Shown here piece after piece: positions 31,691 through 41,395 of a stretch of DNA of 64,000 nucleotides. Under the pieces are notes generated by a model. The model had not been told where the DNA came from and made no database searches. It saw only the letters and a list, made by a program, of their open reading frames with translations. Every line of letters begins with the position of its first letter. Positions within the stretch are counted from its first letter, which is position 1. Where the stretch lies: positions 21,759,514 to 21,823,513 of the forward strand of contig NC_049984.1 of NCBI RefSeq assembly GCF_000003815.2. The letters are read 5' to 3'. This DNA is from Branchiostoma floridae (Eukaryota; Chordata; Leptocardii; Amphioxiformes; Branchiostomatidae). Position numbers and translations under genes: made by a program.

Positions 31691-31745
31691 TCGTACAACA
31701 AAATTCGCTGCAGGGCTCGGTGGTAGTTCTGTTTGGAAGGAGAAA

Positions 31746-32431
31746 GTTCACTTTAGAATACCAGCATTTATTCTTTATGGCATCCAGATTGCCATTGAGA
31801 ACATCCATTCTGAAATGTACAGTCTCTTAATCGACACCTACGTGAAGAATCCGCATGTGAGAGAGCATCTTTACAGTGCAATTGAGACCATACCTTGTGT
31901 AAAGAAGAAGGCTGACTGGGCCCTTAGGTGGATCGGAGACGAAAACACTTCTGGCGAGCGTGTGGTTGCTTTTGCCGCTTTGGAAGGGATATTTTTCTCT
32001 GGGGCCTTCGCAGCGATCTTCTGGTTGAGGAAGAGGGGACTCATGCCAGGGCTGACTTTCTCCAATGAGCTGATCAGTAGAGATGAGGGTCTGCCCGCCG
32101 ACAGCTACCTGATCAATAAGCCTAGTGAGAAGCGCATTCACCAGATTATCGACAATGCTGTTAAGATCGAGCAAGAGTTCCTGACGGAAGCTCTCCCTGT
32201 AAAGCTGATTGGGATGAACCAAGACCTGATGAAACAGTACATTGAGTTTGTCGCAGATAGGCTGCTGGGAGAACTCGTGTGCAGTAAGATTTACAAGAGC
32301 GAGAACTTCATGGGGAACATTTTCTGGAGGGAAAGACCAACTTCTTTGAGAAGAAGGTGGGAGAGTACCAGAAAATGGGGGTGATGTCCTCCTCTGAACA
32401 GCAGAAGTTCACGTTGGATGGTAACTTTTGA
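31746..32431 (+). pseudogene. RRM2 (pseudogene): Ribonucleotide reductase small subunit (R2) pseudogene
   Basis: Plus-strand frame matches class Ia R2 from the diiron helix onward: [52 protein letters not shown] and [19 protein letters not shown]. These are followed by [19 protein letters not shown] and [15 protein letters not shown]2 houses the diiron-tyrosyl radical cofactor for dNTP synthesis. Ligands E and H of ENIH and the radical Tyr of HSEMY are present. The DEGLH box has lost its His, and about a dozen residues after it are missing. A one-base deletion near 32321 shifts the frame; the shifted frame carries the rest, ending FTLDGNF, the R1-binding tail. An AATAAA follows at 32440. No introns and no N-terminal third: probably a truncated retrocopy. 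Confidence 0.93.
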
Positions 32432-32446
32432 AAGTAGAGAATAAAC

Positions 32447-33331
32447 GAACGAAAAAATCAAACGGTCATTGTCATGTTTTTTTTTTTTTTTACTTTGTGA
32501 GAAACTTACAACAAGACCAAATAAGGGCATGTCTCACAAGATGACGGGGGCTGGGTTGTCATAGTTACCTTGGTAGGTCAAAAGGTCGACTTGACCCCTC
32601 TTTCACCCCTACTCAGAGCTAAAAAAATACCTAGATTTTGCCGTCGGACGATGACCTCTGACCTGCTCCACCTTGCCCCGCCATAATAATATTAGTCAGC
32701 GTGTTGACTACATACTACTGTCAACGCAGATCCCTTGCTGATCAGTTTCACTCTCACCTTGTCGGAGTTTGTCCCAAACACTGACCAAACGAGTGTACCT
32801 ATCGACCCCAGACAGGCGTTAGTTCTTTGACAAGGAGTTCTGAAGGGAATCAGGGTCGACAAATGGTTGGATATTATATATGTATATATAATATCGATAT
32901 CCTTGAGGCCCATCTTTGTACGATTTACAGTATGGCCGAAAAACTTTCCTTTCTTTTTGGAAACAGCCAAAAATTCCTTTCAGTGTAACACACCAGCTTC
33001 TGTTTCTGTATCTTTATTGCCGGTATCAATACCCTATGTGTAGCATAACGCTTCTTTATCTGTATCTCCATAGCCGATATAACCACCCTTTAGTGTAACA
33101 CTCCAGCTTTGAAGGCTCTCGTTGATACAATAGCTGGTTATGTTAGACTGAACGGCTTGTCACACCCAACCCTAGCACATAGTAGTGTTGTTTAGAGCAA
33201 TAAGTCTATCTGGGAATTTTCCAACAACTCCCAAAGCAGTATGATGTGGCGAAGTCTGACATTTCTGATTACTTACACACCATCTCAAGATGGATATAGT
33301 ACAAAAGGGAAAATGCCAAATTCATTCATAC
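32447..33331. other. Non-coding, nothing recognised
   Basis: T-rich run at about 32476-32491 and a short self-complementary AT stretch (ATATATATGTATATATAAT) near 32875. No gene. Confidence 0.4.
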
Positions 33332-33575
33332 CTCAGCTTCAGGTAGCCAGTGGGTGGAAAGCCATGTCTGGACTCCTTACAGTTCCTCTTCCAAACATCT
33401 ACATCCTGTAGCTCGCTCAATCGTGTGTAGTATTCCTCTTGAGTTGAGGCAGAGGCGACAGCTCTCAGCAGCTTCAGTAGCGTGTCCTGCTGATTAGAAA
33501 CCCCATGGTCTGTCTTTCTACACCACTCAACCCAAGCTTTCTACCGGTGGAAATCGCACAAGAGGATCTTTGATT
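33332..33575 (-). pseudogene. MULE-type transposase exon with one stop
   Basis: Acceptor TTCTTCCAG, donor GCTGAG|GTATGA. The frame reads SKILLCDFHR, a TAG, then KAWVEWCRKTDHGVSNQQDT, LLKLLRAVASASTQEEYYTR and LSELQDVDVWKRN. The CDFHREQAW...TxxGV....VLxLLRxIAxSxTxxEY pattern is found in MULE-like transposase-derived proteins of amphioxus and other invertebrates, where the stop position is normally Glu. One nonsense change in an otherwise clean exon suggests recent inactivation or a sequence error. Confidence 0.6.
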
Positions 33576-33899
33576 CTGGAAGAAATAATACCAAGATACC
33601 GGTTACTAAACATGGGACATGTATCATAATGGACTTGCCATACTACACGATTTTATACCGGTGATGATTCCATACCCTTCGTAACTGCATGTTATCAGCA
33701 ATCAGCACCAATTACCTTGTGTATCCTGTTCTTTTTTTCGAAATTCCTTGTGTCACCAACCTTGCAATTTACTGCATAGAAGGATCAACAGTATTTTTGG
33801 TGCACTACTAGCTACATATGACTCTTATGTAGCAGGCTGTATTTTTAAAGTGCAAGCATAATTAGGTGTAGGTACATATTGAAATATGTGTCTGATACT

Positions 33900-34202
33900 G
33901 AGATTGTAACTTATCCTTTTATTCAAGTCAGAGATATGATGAGACACCTTCAATGACAAAGTCCTTTAACATCTTCAAGGTGACTTCACCTTCAAATGTG
34001 GCTGAATATCCTGTGGGCAGTCCTCTGGTACCTGCAGAGTGAGTGTTTGCTGCTGGCCTGCATCGATCAGCATTAGCACAACGCCTAGCTCGAAGGCTGT
34101 CTGTAGGTTATGTGGCACGAAGCTCCACATATACCTCTTCATTGCCTGGTACCAGGAGATCAGCAGAGATTCCCCTTTCTTTGAAAAGGTTGTCAATGCA
34201 CC
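33900..34202 (-). CDS. Terminal exon, frame ambiguous
   Basis: After an acceptor-like ACATGTAG, two frames are plausible. One is stop-free for 73 codons (ISWYQAMKRYMWSFVPHNLQ then TAFELGVVLMLIDAGQQQTL). The other reads CIDNLFKERGISADLLVPGN, EEVYVELRAT, one TAA, then GTRGLPTGYSATFEGEVTLK and MLKDFVIEGVSSYL. I cannot decide; the second looks more natural at its C-terminus. Confidence 0.4.
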
Positions 34203-34443
34203 TACATGTATAAGAACAAAAGACCATTACTTTTTTGTTTTATCTCCAACAACATACACGAATTAATGTGTCATCCATGTAAATCAGGTAGCCATGATCA
34301 CATTTTAGATATCATGAGAAATTTATCGAGACTCAACATAGGTAAAACATAGTCAAATCAGTAGGCTGTTCAATGTATATAGTGGTAAGTAGCATTATTT
34401 CAAGATTTCAAAGTGGAGGTCACAAAAGTGGATGACGAGTTAC

Positions 34444-34557
34444 CCATGTGGTAAAAACTTCTTCGTCGGACATGTACATTGGTCCTGAGTGGCTGAAGAA
34501 CTCATAATCCTCCTCATTGAGCAGCTCCAGTGCGACACGCAGCCTGGACTTGAATAG
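34444..34557 (-). CDS. 114-nt exon of unknown gene
   Basis: 38 codons between acceptor TGCTACTCAG and donor ATGG|GTAACT: LFKSRLRVALELLNEEDYEF then FSHSGPMYMSDEEVFTTW. Clean frame and good sites. Part of the minus-strand exon series from 33.3 to 38.3 kb; family unknown. Confidence 0.55.
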
Positions 34558-34633
34558 CTGAGTAGCATAAAAAAAGAATGTTAAGCAAAGGGGTATACAT
34601 TGCCCGAAGGGCTAGGCTTTTACTAGGGTTCCG

Positions 34634-34984
34634 TCTTGGCACAACCCAGTTTCAACCTCAATGTAAGCAGCATGCTACTTAGTTTCTGAGACAGTGTTGT
34701 GCAGGCCTCGAGTGTAGCCAGCCAAGGGTACATCCCCCTTGGCTGACTACACTCCTTGGCCAGTTTGATACTATCTTGTGCCACCGTAAGATCTGCTTGG
34801 GGATTACCATACAAATTGGTAACATTAGTAGGTATTCGAAAATTAGACAGGCTGATACTCAGGCTGGGTGTTACTAGGTTGATTTTAATTCTAAGTTCAC
34901 AGGGCGACAGTACACCTGCAAAACACTGTCTCCGAAACTAAGTAGCAAGCTTACCTTGAGATTGAAACTGGGTTCTGCCCAAGA
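34634..34984. mobile_element. 350-bp TIR element with internal hairpin
   Basis: Ends match in inverted orientation over about 70 bp: ACCCAGTTTCAACCTCAA..GTAAGC and GCTACTTAGTTTCTGAGACA versus the mirrored TGTCTCCGAAACTAAGTAGC and TTGAGATTGAAACTGGGT. It lies between exons at 34444 and 35185. No coding sequence; superfamily not assigned. Confidence 0.75.
34712..34752. repeat. Hairpin-forming inverted repeat
   Basis: GTGTAGCCAGCCAAGGG and CCCTTGGCTGACTACAC pair at 16 of 17 positions around a 7-base loop, inside the TIR element. Confidence 0.85.
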
Positions 34985-35184
34985 AAATATTGCAGCAAGG
35001 CAAAACTTTTTTCAAATCCTTTGTTTTTATACCTCACTTTTTTTTTAATTTCAAATTTAGTCTGAGTGCAATACTTGAAACAGAAAGAAGCTGCTCAAAA
35101 AATGTGGACATGAACAATCCTCCTCCCGTTAACTTTAATTCTTATCTCTTTCTTTACTACATGCAAAAAGGTAAATGTACATAC

Positions 35185-35294
35185 CCTGTCTCTCCTGCTC
35201 GTCAACTTCTTTTTCGCCTTCGTCATCTCTGCCTCCCCCGCCTCCTCCTGCTTGCTCTGGGCCCTCAGGTTTTCGTAGCATCGGTTGCATGCTT
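35185..35294 (-). CDS. Exon with CxxC pair and basic coiled coil
   Basis: Acceptor CACAAATCAG, donor GACAGG|GTATGT. Phase fits ACNRCYENLRAQSKQEEAGE then AEMTKAKKKLTSRRDR. A CxxC followed by YxxL and a charged helix suggests the end of a zinc-binding module, but the other ligands would lie in an upstream exon not identified. Confidence 0.5.
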
Positions 35295-35789
35295 CTGATT
35301 TGTGGAAAGAAGGAAAGTGATTTGTATAATGTGCCTGTTTTGAGGCAACAAATGTCAACTTCAATGTTGGACATGTCCACTAGCCCGAGTAAGCAAAAGT
35401 ACTGATCAGGCTATTGCATGTCCTTACCCCACTAGTACTTGGGCAATTTAGGTTCTTCGTGACGACATGAGTGACATTTTGATATACTGTCATCGTTACT
35501 TTTCACAGTCCTTGCATCAAATCATGCATTGGTCAAACCAAAAAAAAAGTCTATGGAAAGGAATCAATTTCTGGAAGTGGGAGTAATATCTTTTCAACTT
35601 TGGGCAAAAGAACCTTAGTTAAGGCACGTTTTTTTTTATATGGGCAAGCCAACTCCACATGAGAGGAATTAACAGAAATGGTGCAAATATCTTTTATCAC
35701 AAGCTACCACCTTCCTTCCGAAGCAATAATGGGTAACCTGTCTGAAAATAAGTTTTAGCAATCATGGAAACTGAAAACATTTCGACTTA

Positions 35790-35900
35790 CTCCTCAAGAG
35801 ACTAAGAGGGCCCCACTTCTCCTCCCAGTCTTCTTCCCCGATCCTTGAGGCACTGCACCAGCTGGGCAGTCACGGCCTCATTGTGCGCCGAAGCAAACCT
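35790..35900 (-). pseudogene. Exon with probable one-base frameshift
   Basis: After TTTTCTTGACAG the frame reads FASAHNEAVTAQLVQCLKDR, and after a shift GEEDWEEKWGPLSLLR up to a GTAAGT donor. The unshifted frame stops before the donor. A small indel near 35845 is inferred. Confidence 0.45.
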
Positions 35901-36220
35901 GTCAAGAAAACAAATAGTTATATAGTTCGTTTAGGTAAAGGTACAGGTACACAGATATTATGGTTCGGAAATTTACCTTAACAAGTTTAAGGTATGGTAC
36001 AGGTATACAGCCATATACATATACATTACACACATAAATCTTCCAGGGCCATATGCCTAAAATGTATTCCACTGAGCTTGGGCCATTTTGGCAAAGGCAA
36101 CAGCTCAATACTAAGTGTGGAGGGACATGAAGTCCATTCCCTTCACGCTTTCTACACCAAGTGGCATAAAAGATAAAGAGCCAACAATACATGGGTACAA
36201 ATCCGGAGTCAAATACTAAC

Positions 36221-36273
36221 CTCTCAGAAGCCTTATATTCAAGCTCTCCCAATTTTCTGTGAATGTTCCTCAC
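36221..36273 (-). CDS. 53-nt exon
   Basis: Reads VRNIHRKLGELEYKASER between an acceptor (TATAGGCCCAG) and donor (GAGAG|GTTAGT). Helical. It precedes the 35.8-kb exon in minus-strand order. Confidence 0.45.
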
Positions 36274-36639
36274 CTGGGCCTATATAAAACAAGACAATAT
36301 GGATAAGCAACTGTGTAGTACAATTCAAGTTGAAACTATTATATGCAACAGCTAGCTTAACTTGACTATTGTCAATAATTGTGATTCCTTGTAACTGCGG
36401 TCCCGTTATATATTGGTTAATGCATGATGTATACAAATTAGACATGCAACATTAAAGAAAATGCACTGATCTTGAAAATCACATTGTGTGAATCTGTATT
36501 TGAAATCAAACTCTACTACTTTTGTAACAGATATTTTGGTTAACTTTAAGTGTTTTAACTGCTATCTTTAACTCTATAGCTAGCTTACATGTCTATCTCT
36601 CAACATTTCTATAAGGAATAACATAGACATACTGAAAGT

Positions 36640-36870
36640 CCTGCTGGCAGTTTGCCTGTGTGTGCCCTGGAGGTGGCTGTTTGTCGGTTTGCCTCCATCA
36701 TGGCGTCAGCAAGCTTGTCAGATTTTTCTGCCATGCTGTTGACAACCCTGTGAGCTGCTAGCGTTTTCCTTCACCCATTTCAGACTTTGTAGTTGGTCTG
36801 ACTCGGTCTGCCTAAGGCGCTTTGCTCCTCGAATATTTTTACAAGTTGCCTGGTCTCATACGAAAACCTA
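36640..36870 (-). pseudogene. Helical coding region with a frame change
   Basis: The first part reads SYETRQLVKIFEEQSALGRP SQTNYKV to a stop. Coding continues in another frame with RVVNSMAEKSDKLADAMMEA then NRQTATSRAHTGKLPAGL. An indel or small intron near 36765 is implied. Confidence 0.45.
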
Positions 36871-37081
36871 CAGATAACAGATGACAGAAATCCTCATCAA
36901 TATGATTCAATGATAAACAAAACATAAAGGTGCACCATCGTATTCCCAAGACACATATATGTATATATCTAAAGGCAGATGCACAAAACTGTTTGCTTCT
37001 ATGTCCATGGATATGTATACATATGTGCAGTTACACAGGGAAATACAGTCATTCATATGACTTGAAGAAAACGGTTCACAC

Positions 37082-37271
37082 CTGATGTGGAACACCATCC
37101 ACAACTCTTGTCTTCGGCAAACTGCAGTAGAATCCGAATGTTATCTGAAGTATTTGCTTCATCCAGATCCAAAACTTCTATGGGCGTGTATGACGACTTC
37201 TTCACAGCAGGGTTGGTCTGTCTGGTGTTGTTGCAAAACTTGTGGAATGCCGGAAACTTCGCCACCAGAAC
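37082..37271 (-). CDS. 190-nt exon
   Basis: Acceptor CTTTTTGCAG, donor CATCAG|GTGTGA. Reads VLVAKFPAFHKFCNNTRQTN, then PAVKKSSYTPIEVLDLDEAN and TSDNIRILLQFAEDKSCGWC. Clean. Family not firmly recognised; its neighbour at 37.4 kb has DUF6589-like texture. Confidence 0.6.
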
Positions 37272-37396
37272 CTGCAAAAAGTCCTTGTGATGGATCTGTC
37301 CTTCTGGGCCTGGACGTCATCTTCGCTAGGAAGAATGTCTTTCCGTACGCACGTAAGTACTTGTAAATCTGAAGAATACTAAGAGTATTATGACAC

Positions 37397-37559
37397 CGCT
37401 AAACAAGTTGGTGGCCCCTCCGAGCAGGATTACCAACAGCACGCGGCTGATCCTTTCATCTGGGTCCATTTCTGCTGGTACATACTGGTGGAAGTACTTG
37501 AGCACATCTGTCGTTTCACTGCTCAAGTTCTCATTTTTGAACTGGAGTCGCAGCCAAAC
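37397..37559 (-). CDS. DUF6589-like exon
   Basis: Acceptor TTCCCCTACAG then WLRLQFKNENLSSETTDVLK, YFHQYVPAEMDPDERISRVL and LVILLGGATNLFSG, to a probable GTGTCA donor. The SExTxxVxxxFHxYxP box followed some residues on by a GG(D) motif recalls DUF6589-type proteins; the usual Asp of YGGDQ is not present here. Moderate to weak assignment. Confidence 0.45.
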
Positions 37560-37674
37560 CTGTAGGGGAAAGAGAATGACTGAAATTAAATAATAGGATG
37601 TATATTCTGGATTCTCCTGTCGATTTGGAGGCAGACAGGCATTTGCAACCTGTTTGCCTGACCTGCACATGAAT

Positions 37675-37840
37675 TTTTATAGTGAAGGATGGGGTGTGCA
37701 ATTCCTTCTCCACCCTCTCGTCTACTGGAGCACTAAGTCTCACAGGGACAAAACTGTATGACACGTGTGAGACGGCTCCAGCAGATGCAGGTTTGTTATT
37801 ACACAGGATGTATATTACACAGTGGATATTTAACAAGGTT
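37675..37840 (-). CDS. Possible exon, unknown
   Basis: Minus frame reads NKPASAGAVSHVSYSFVPVR then LSAPVDERVEKELHTPSFTI and KIHVQ. Beta-strand-like alternation. A GTCAGG follows CAG at the 3' limit and could be the donor. No family recognised. Confidence 0.35.
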
Positions 37841-37893
37841 TCGATTTTGAATTAAAAACGTTGTGCAAATTCACTTCCTAGAATTTTACGCAC

Positions 37894-38060
37894 CTGCTCG
37901 GACTGTGTACTGTGCTCGAACTGGTGGGGAATGTGCCACACAGCAACACACTGAAGCACTTGGAATGCTGGTATGACCCTCGCAACGTGCACAATGTAGG
38001 CCTTGCGTAGTTGAATCTTCGGTAGGCAGTAAGTCCTGCAAGTTGAATTCCCGCAGTGTT
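37894..38060 (-). CDS. Exon, unknown (WHIPHQFEHS)
   Basis: Donor GAGCAG|GTGCGT. The favoured frame reads TYCLPKIQLRKAYIVHVARV, IPAFQVLQCVAVWHIPHQFE and HSTQSEQ. Two other frames are also open, so frame choice rests on amino-acid texture. Confidence 0.4.
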
Positions 38061-38238
38061 TTTTTGTGGTTTATCATTTGTCAGATTTACTGACGCTCTA
38101 TCAAGGTTAGCATGCTGATGGATCCAGTGTATAGAAGTGTTTGTATTGTCAAATCCTTGGTGCTTGAAAGTCACGCAACATCTGCTTGACAATACCCTCC
38201 GTCACAGATTGATTACAACAAATCTGAAACAAGCTTAC

Positions 38239-38335
38239 CATTTATGCTTACGACAAACTCGTCATAGGACTGACGTGCGGCCGCAGCGTGAAGTGGTTGG
38301 TCGAACAAACGCTCCCAGAACGCTAGATTCGCCAT
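38239..38335 (-). CDS. Probable first coding exon
   Basis: ATG at 38335 opens MANLAFWERLFDQPLHAAAA then RQSYDEFVVSIN, ending at AAATG|GTAAGC. No open frame continues upstream without a stop, so the Met is a reasonable start. Its upstream DNA is the CACGACCCTGCG minisatellite, which would therefore sit in the 5' UTR or promoter. Family unknown. Confidence 0.5.
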
Positions 38336-38354
38336 TCAAAATATATGTTATAAG

Positions 38355-38480
38355 TATACACACACACGACCCTGCGCCTACACACACACGACCCTGCACC
38401 TACACACACACGACCCTGCGCTTACATACACGACCCTGCGCCTACACACACATGACCCTGCGCTTACACACGTCTTACGA
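38355..38480. repeat. CACGACCCTGCG minisatellite, orientation 1
   Basis: Units of about 22-25 bp with ACACACACGACCCTGCGCCT. The reverse complement of the same unit forms the larger array at 39480-39870. Confidence 0.9.
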
Positions 38481-38971
38481 CGCTCATGCACTGAAAGGGC
38501 ACTTTTTCCCCTTTTTGCCCTTCGGCTTGCCAAGGAGCTTTTGGCCTTGCTGTCCTCGCCTATATCTTGACATGCAGCGAGCAGCCTTCTGAATGGAATC
38601 TGTGAGAGAAATGCAGATTGATATACACACATGCTTGGATCATGTTTTTGAACATGTAGTCCTATTGAAAAGATTTAGTGTACAAAAATGAATTTGATCA
38701 AATGCACTAGACTTGCCTTTTATTTTCGGCTATTTGACTAAAAAATAATTACGGCTCTTAGTGGGAAATGTTGGCGCGTAAAGTTGACATGGGCACACTA
38801 AATCCGCTGTGTTTTTGGCACACTTTAAGACAGATTAGCCAAAGAGGCTTAACTAAGTTTTAAAAGACTTATTTTGAAGATGAGCCTGGTGCCATCATAT
38901 AGATGCTGACCACATTTTATCACATAACATTACTGGTGGATATTAGGTTTGCGTTAAGAAACACATGTACC

Positions 38972-39004
38972 CAAGGAGGTTATATACTTCTTTTAACCTC
39001 CTTG
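38972..39004. repeat. Perfect 11-bp stem hairpin
   Basis: CAAGGAGGTTA and TAACCTCCTTG flank an 11-base loop. No element assigned. Confidence 0.8.
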
Positions 39005-39120
39005 ATGTGCACATTCTGACAACTTATATATAATATTGCAAGTACCAGATACAAGTATTTTGAAAGCTGCTATACTTGAAGGGCAAAGGTTAGATATTGC
39101 AGTCACAGATGTATGCTCAC

Positions 39121-39317
39121 CTGAAGACTGTCAAACAGGGTAGTTGGGCGCTGCTGCTCAAGCTCTGTGTTGGCCTTCATAATGACCTGGTCGACCAGCC
39201 TGGCATTGTGGGACCTTCTGATATGAAGGGGTATGGCCTCAATCGCCCCCTCCATTTCCTCCCTGGAGTAGTCTCCAACACTGTAGCCACTTAGCTTTAC
39301 TTTCTCATCAAGGATGT
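39121..39317 (-). CDS. 197-nt exon, unknown
   Basis: Acceptor GCAACTCACAG and donor CTTCAG|GTGAGC. Reads ILDEKVKLSGYSVGDYSREE, MEGAIEAIPLHIRRSHNARL, VDQVIMKANTELEQQRPTTL and FDSLQ without a stop. The cleanest exon in this part of the window. Acidic/helical; family not recognised. Confidence 0.65.
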
Positions 39318-39479
39318 CTGTGAGTTGCTAATGAAAAGAACAGTGTGGTAATGTCAGATGATCAAAGCACACTACTAATACTAAAGATGTTATGTTGTAG
39401 TTAGCAACCATTGGCCTGATTTGTAAGGCAACATGTACATGAAGCCATGAAATGGCACTTATTTCTAGGTTTATGTAGA

Positions 39480-39870
39480 TGTGCGTGTGTGTAAGCGCGG
39501 GGTCGTGTGTGTGTGTGTAAGCGCAGGATCGTGTGTGTGTGTGTAAGCGCAGGGTCGTGCCTGTATGTAAGCGCAGGGTCATGCGTGTGTGTAGGCGCAG
39601 GGTCGTGTGTGTAGGCCCAGGGTCGTGTGTGTGTAAGCGCAGGGTCGTGCGTGTATGTAAGCGCAGGATCGTGTGTGTGTGTGTAAGCGCAGGGTCGTGC
39701 CTGTATGTAAGCGCAGGGTCGTGCCTGTATGTAAGGAAGGGTCGTGTGTGTGTGTAAGCGCAGGGTCGTGTATGTGTAAGCGCAGGGTCGTGCCTGTATG
39801 TAAGCGCAGGGTCATGCGTGTGTGTAAGCGCAGGGTCGTGTGTGTGTAAGCGCAGGGTCCTATGTGTGTG
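39480..39870. repeat. CGCAGGGTCGTG minisatellite, orientation 2
   Basis: At least 16 units of about 22-25 bp (GTGTGTGTAAGCGCAGGGTC) with variable (GT)n lengths. Reverse complement of the array at 38355-38480. Confidence 0.9.
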
Positions 39871-40404
39871 TTTGCTGGATGTAAAATGCCTCATTATTGT
39901 ATGTATGTAATATTACAACATTTGGCCCTCGGTACTCACCACCCACTGTTGCTTATCTTCGGACCCGAAAATTGTATGCCAGTTTTCAAAGATCCCTACA
40001 GGCAAATTCAAGAAATGTGTCTTTCAACTGTGCCTCTTACTTAATGTTTAGTTGGTGATTGATTTAAATGAAATGCAATGTATCTTAGAAGCCTTCTGAG
40101 TATCGACCTGAAAACTGGTTAAACATAGCAGTGATATGGTTAGGCTGAATTCCTGGTAGGTAAACTTGCTTCTTAGAAAAAAGCGGTATAAGGCACACCA
40201 ATTAAGTGCTGCTACGTGCACAACACTAAAGATGAGGACTGCATATTTACAGCCGATGTTGGCATCCTGGAAGACGTGGTGCTCAATAAAAACCATGGCT
40301 GGTGCGATGCTGGTGGGGTGGGGCTGCTGGAAGCAGTGAAGTGTCCCAATGAGGGACACAAACCCATCCACCACCGCACAATAGCACAGTGAACAGAGTT
40401 TTCC

Positions 40405-40705
40405 AATACTGTAAGAATGGCAGAGTCAACTGAGTTTACCAATACTGTAAGAATGGGCACAGTGAACAGAGTTTACCTATACTGTAACAATGGCACAATG
40501 AACAGAGTTTACCAATGATGTAACAATGGCAGAGTGAACAGAGTTTACCTATACTGTAACAATGGCACAATGAACAGAGTTTACCAATGATGTAACAATG
40601 GCAGAGTGAACAGAGTTTACCTATACTGTAACAATGGCACAGTGAACAGAGTTTACCAATACTGTAAGAATGGCACAATGAACCAATGCTGTAACAATGG
40701 CACAG
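40405..40705. repeat. 36-bp tandem repeat
   Basis: CAGTGAACAGAGTTTACC then TATACTGTAACAATGGCA repeats about eight times; alternate units have ATGATGTAACAATGG, suggesting a 72-bp higher-order period in the middle. The open minus frame (KLCSLCHCYSIG) is a by-product. Confidence 0.9.
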
Positions 40706-40898
40706 TGAACAAAACTAGTCGTAGACAGGGAAACTCTGCACAGTGGATCACATTATCTTGGTTGTTATGTTATGAAGGATATGTGTGGTTCAATCTGTTG
40801 TCAAATGAGTTATACATAAGGTGCTTGATGTTGCACTATTAAGTTACCTTTCCTCATGATGTTGAAGTGGGCAGTTGGCAGTCATTAGGAACCCACAC

Positions 40899-41395
40899 CT
40901 GGCAGCCTCAAATCCTCTTGACAGAGTGTAAAAATCCCATAGAAGTCAATAGCTGACTCCTTGTGGGATTCTAGGGACTGGGTGTCATCGAGGTAGCACC
41001 CCAGTGTGGTGCGGCTGGCCAGGGAAATCATTGCTGTAGCGCATTCTTGTTACAGCTGATCAGCTTTATCAGGACTTTCTGCCACAGAGAGTCCACTCCT
41101 TCCTTTCAGCAGCTCGCTTCTTGACACACTGATATGTTCTGATAGCAGGACCCACAGCTGCATTTGTACGTTCAGCTCAGCTGAAGTCAAGGAGTTGATC
41201 TTTTTCTTATCATTCACCAACTTCCCATCTCCTAGAGCCTCTTTCATGGCTTGCAGTACCGCAGCTTTCTTTGCCTTGTTCTGTCTACGCTTCTGAATCT
41301 TATGTTTCCTTAATGGTTCACGTGCTTGAAACTGTTCTGCAAGCTGCTGATCCTTTGTTAGACGGGGTTTTGCAGCATGTCACAAGCCCGCATCC
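40899..41395 (-). pseudogene. Long coding region of unknown family with one stop
   Basis: A single minus frame reads KPRLTKDQQLAEQFQAREPL, a very basic helix (RKHKIQKRRQNKAKKAAVLQ) and then TSAELNVQMQLWVLLSEHIS. After a TAA at 41050-41052 it continues in the same frame with QECATAMISLASRTTLGCYL, DDTQSLESHKESAIDFYGIF and TLCQEDLRLPG to a GTGTGG donor. The stop is one base from CAA. About 165 codons in one frame argue for a formerly functional exon. Family not recognised. Confidence 0.5.

Noticed and set aside
39328-39894. Thr/His/Arg-rich open frame of 188 codons on the minus strand
   Set aside because: It is a translation of the GT-rich minisatellite; no unique domain.
40436-40678. Cys-rich peptide (CSLCHCYSIGKL repeats) as a knottin-like or metallothionein-like protein
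   Set aside because: It derives from the 36-bp tandem repeat, no signal peptide or stable flanks.
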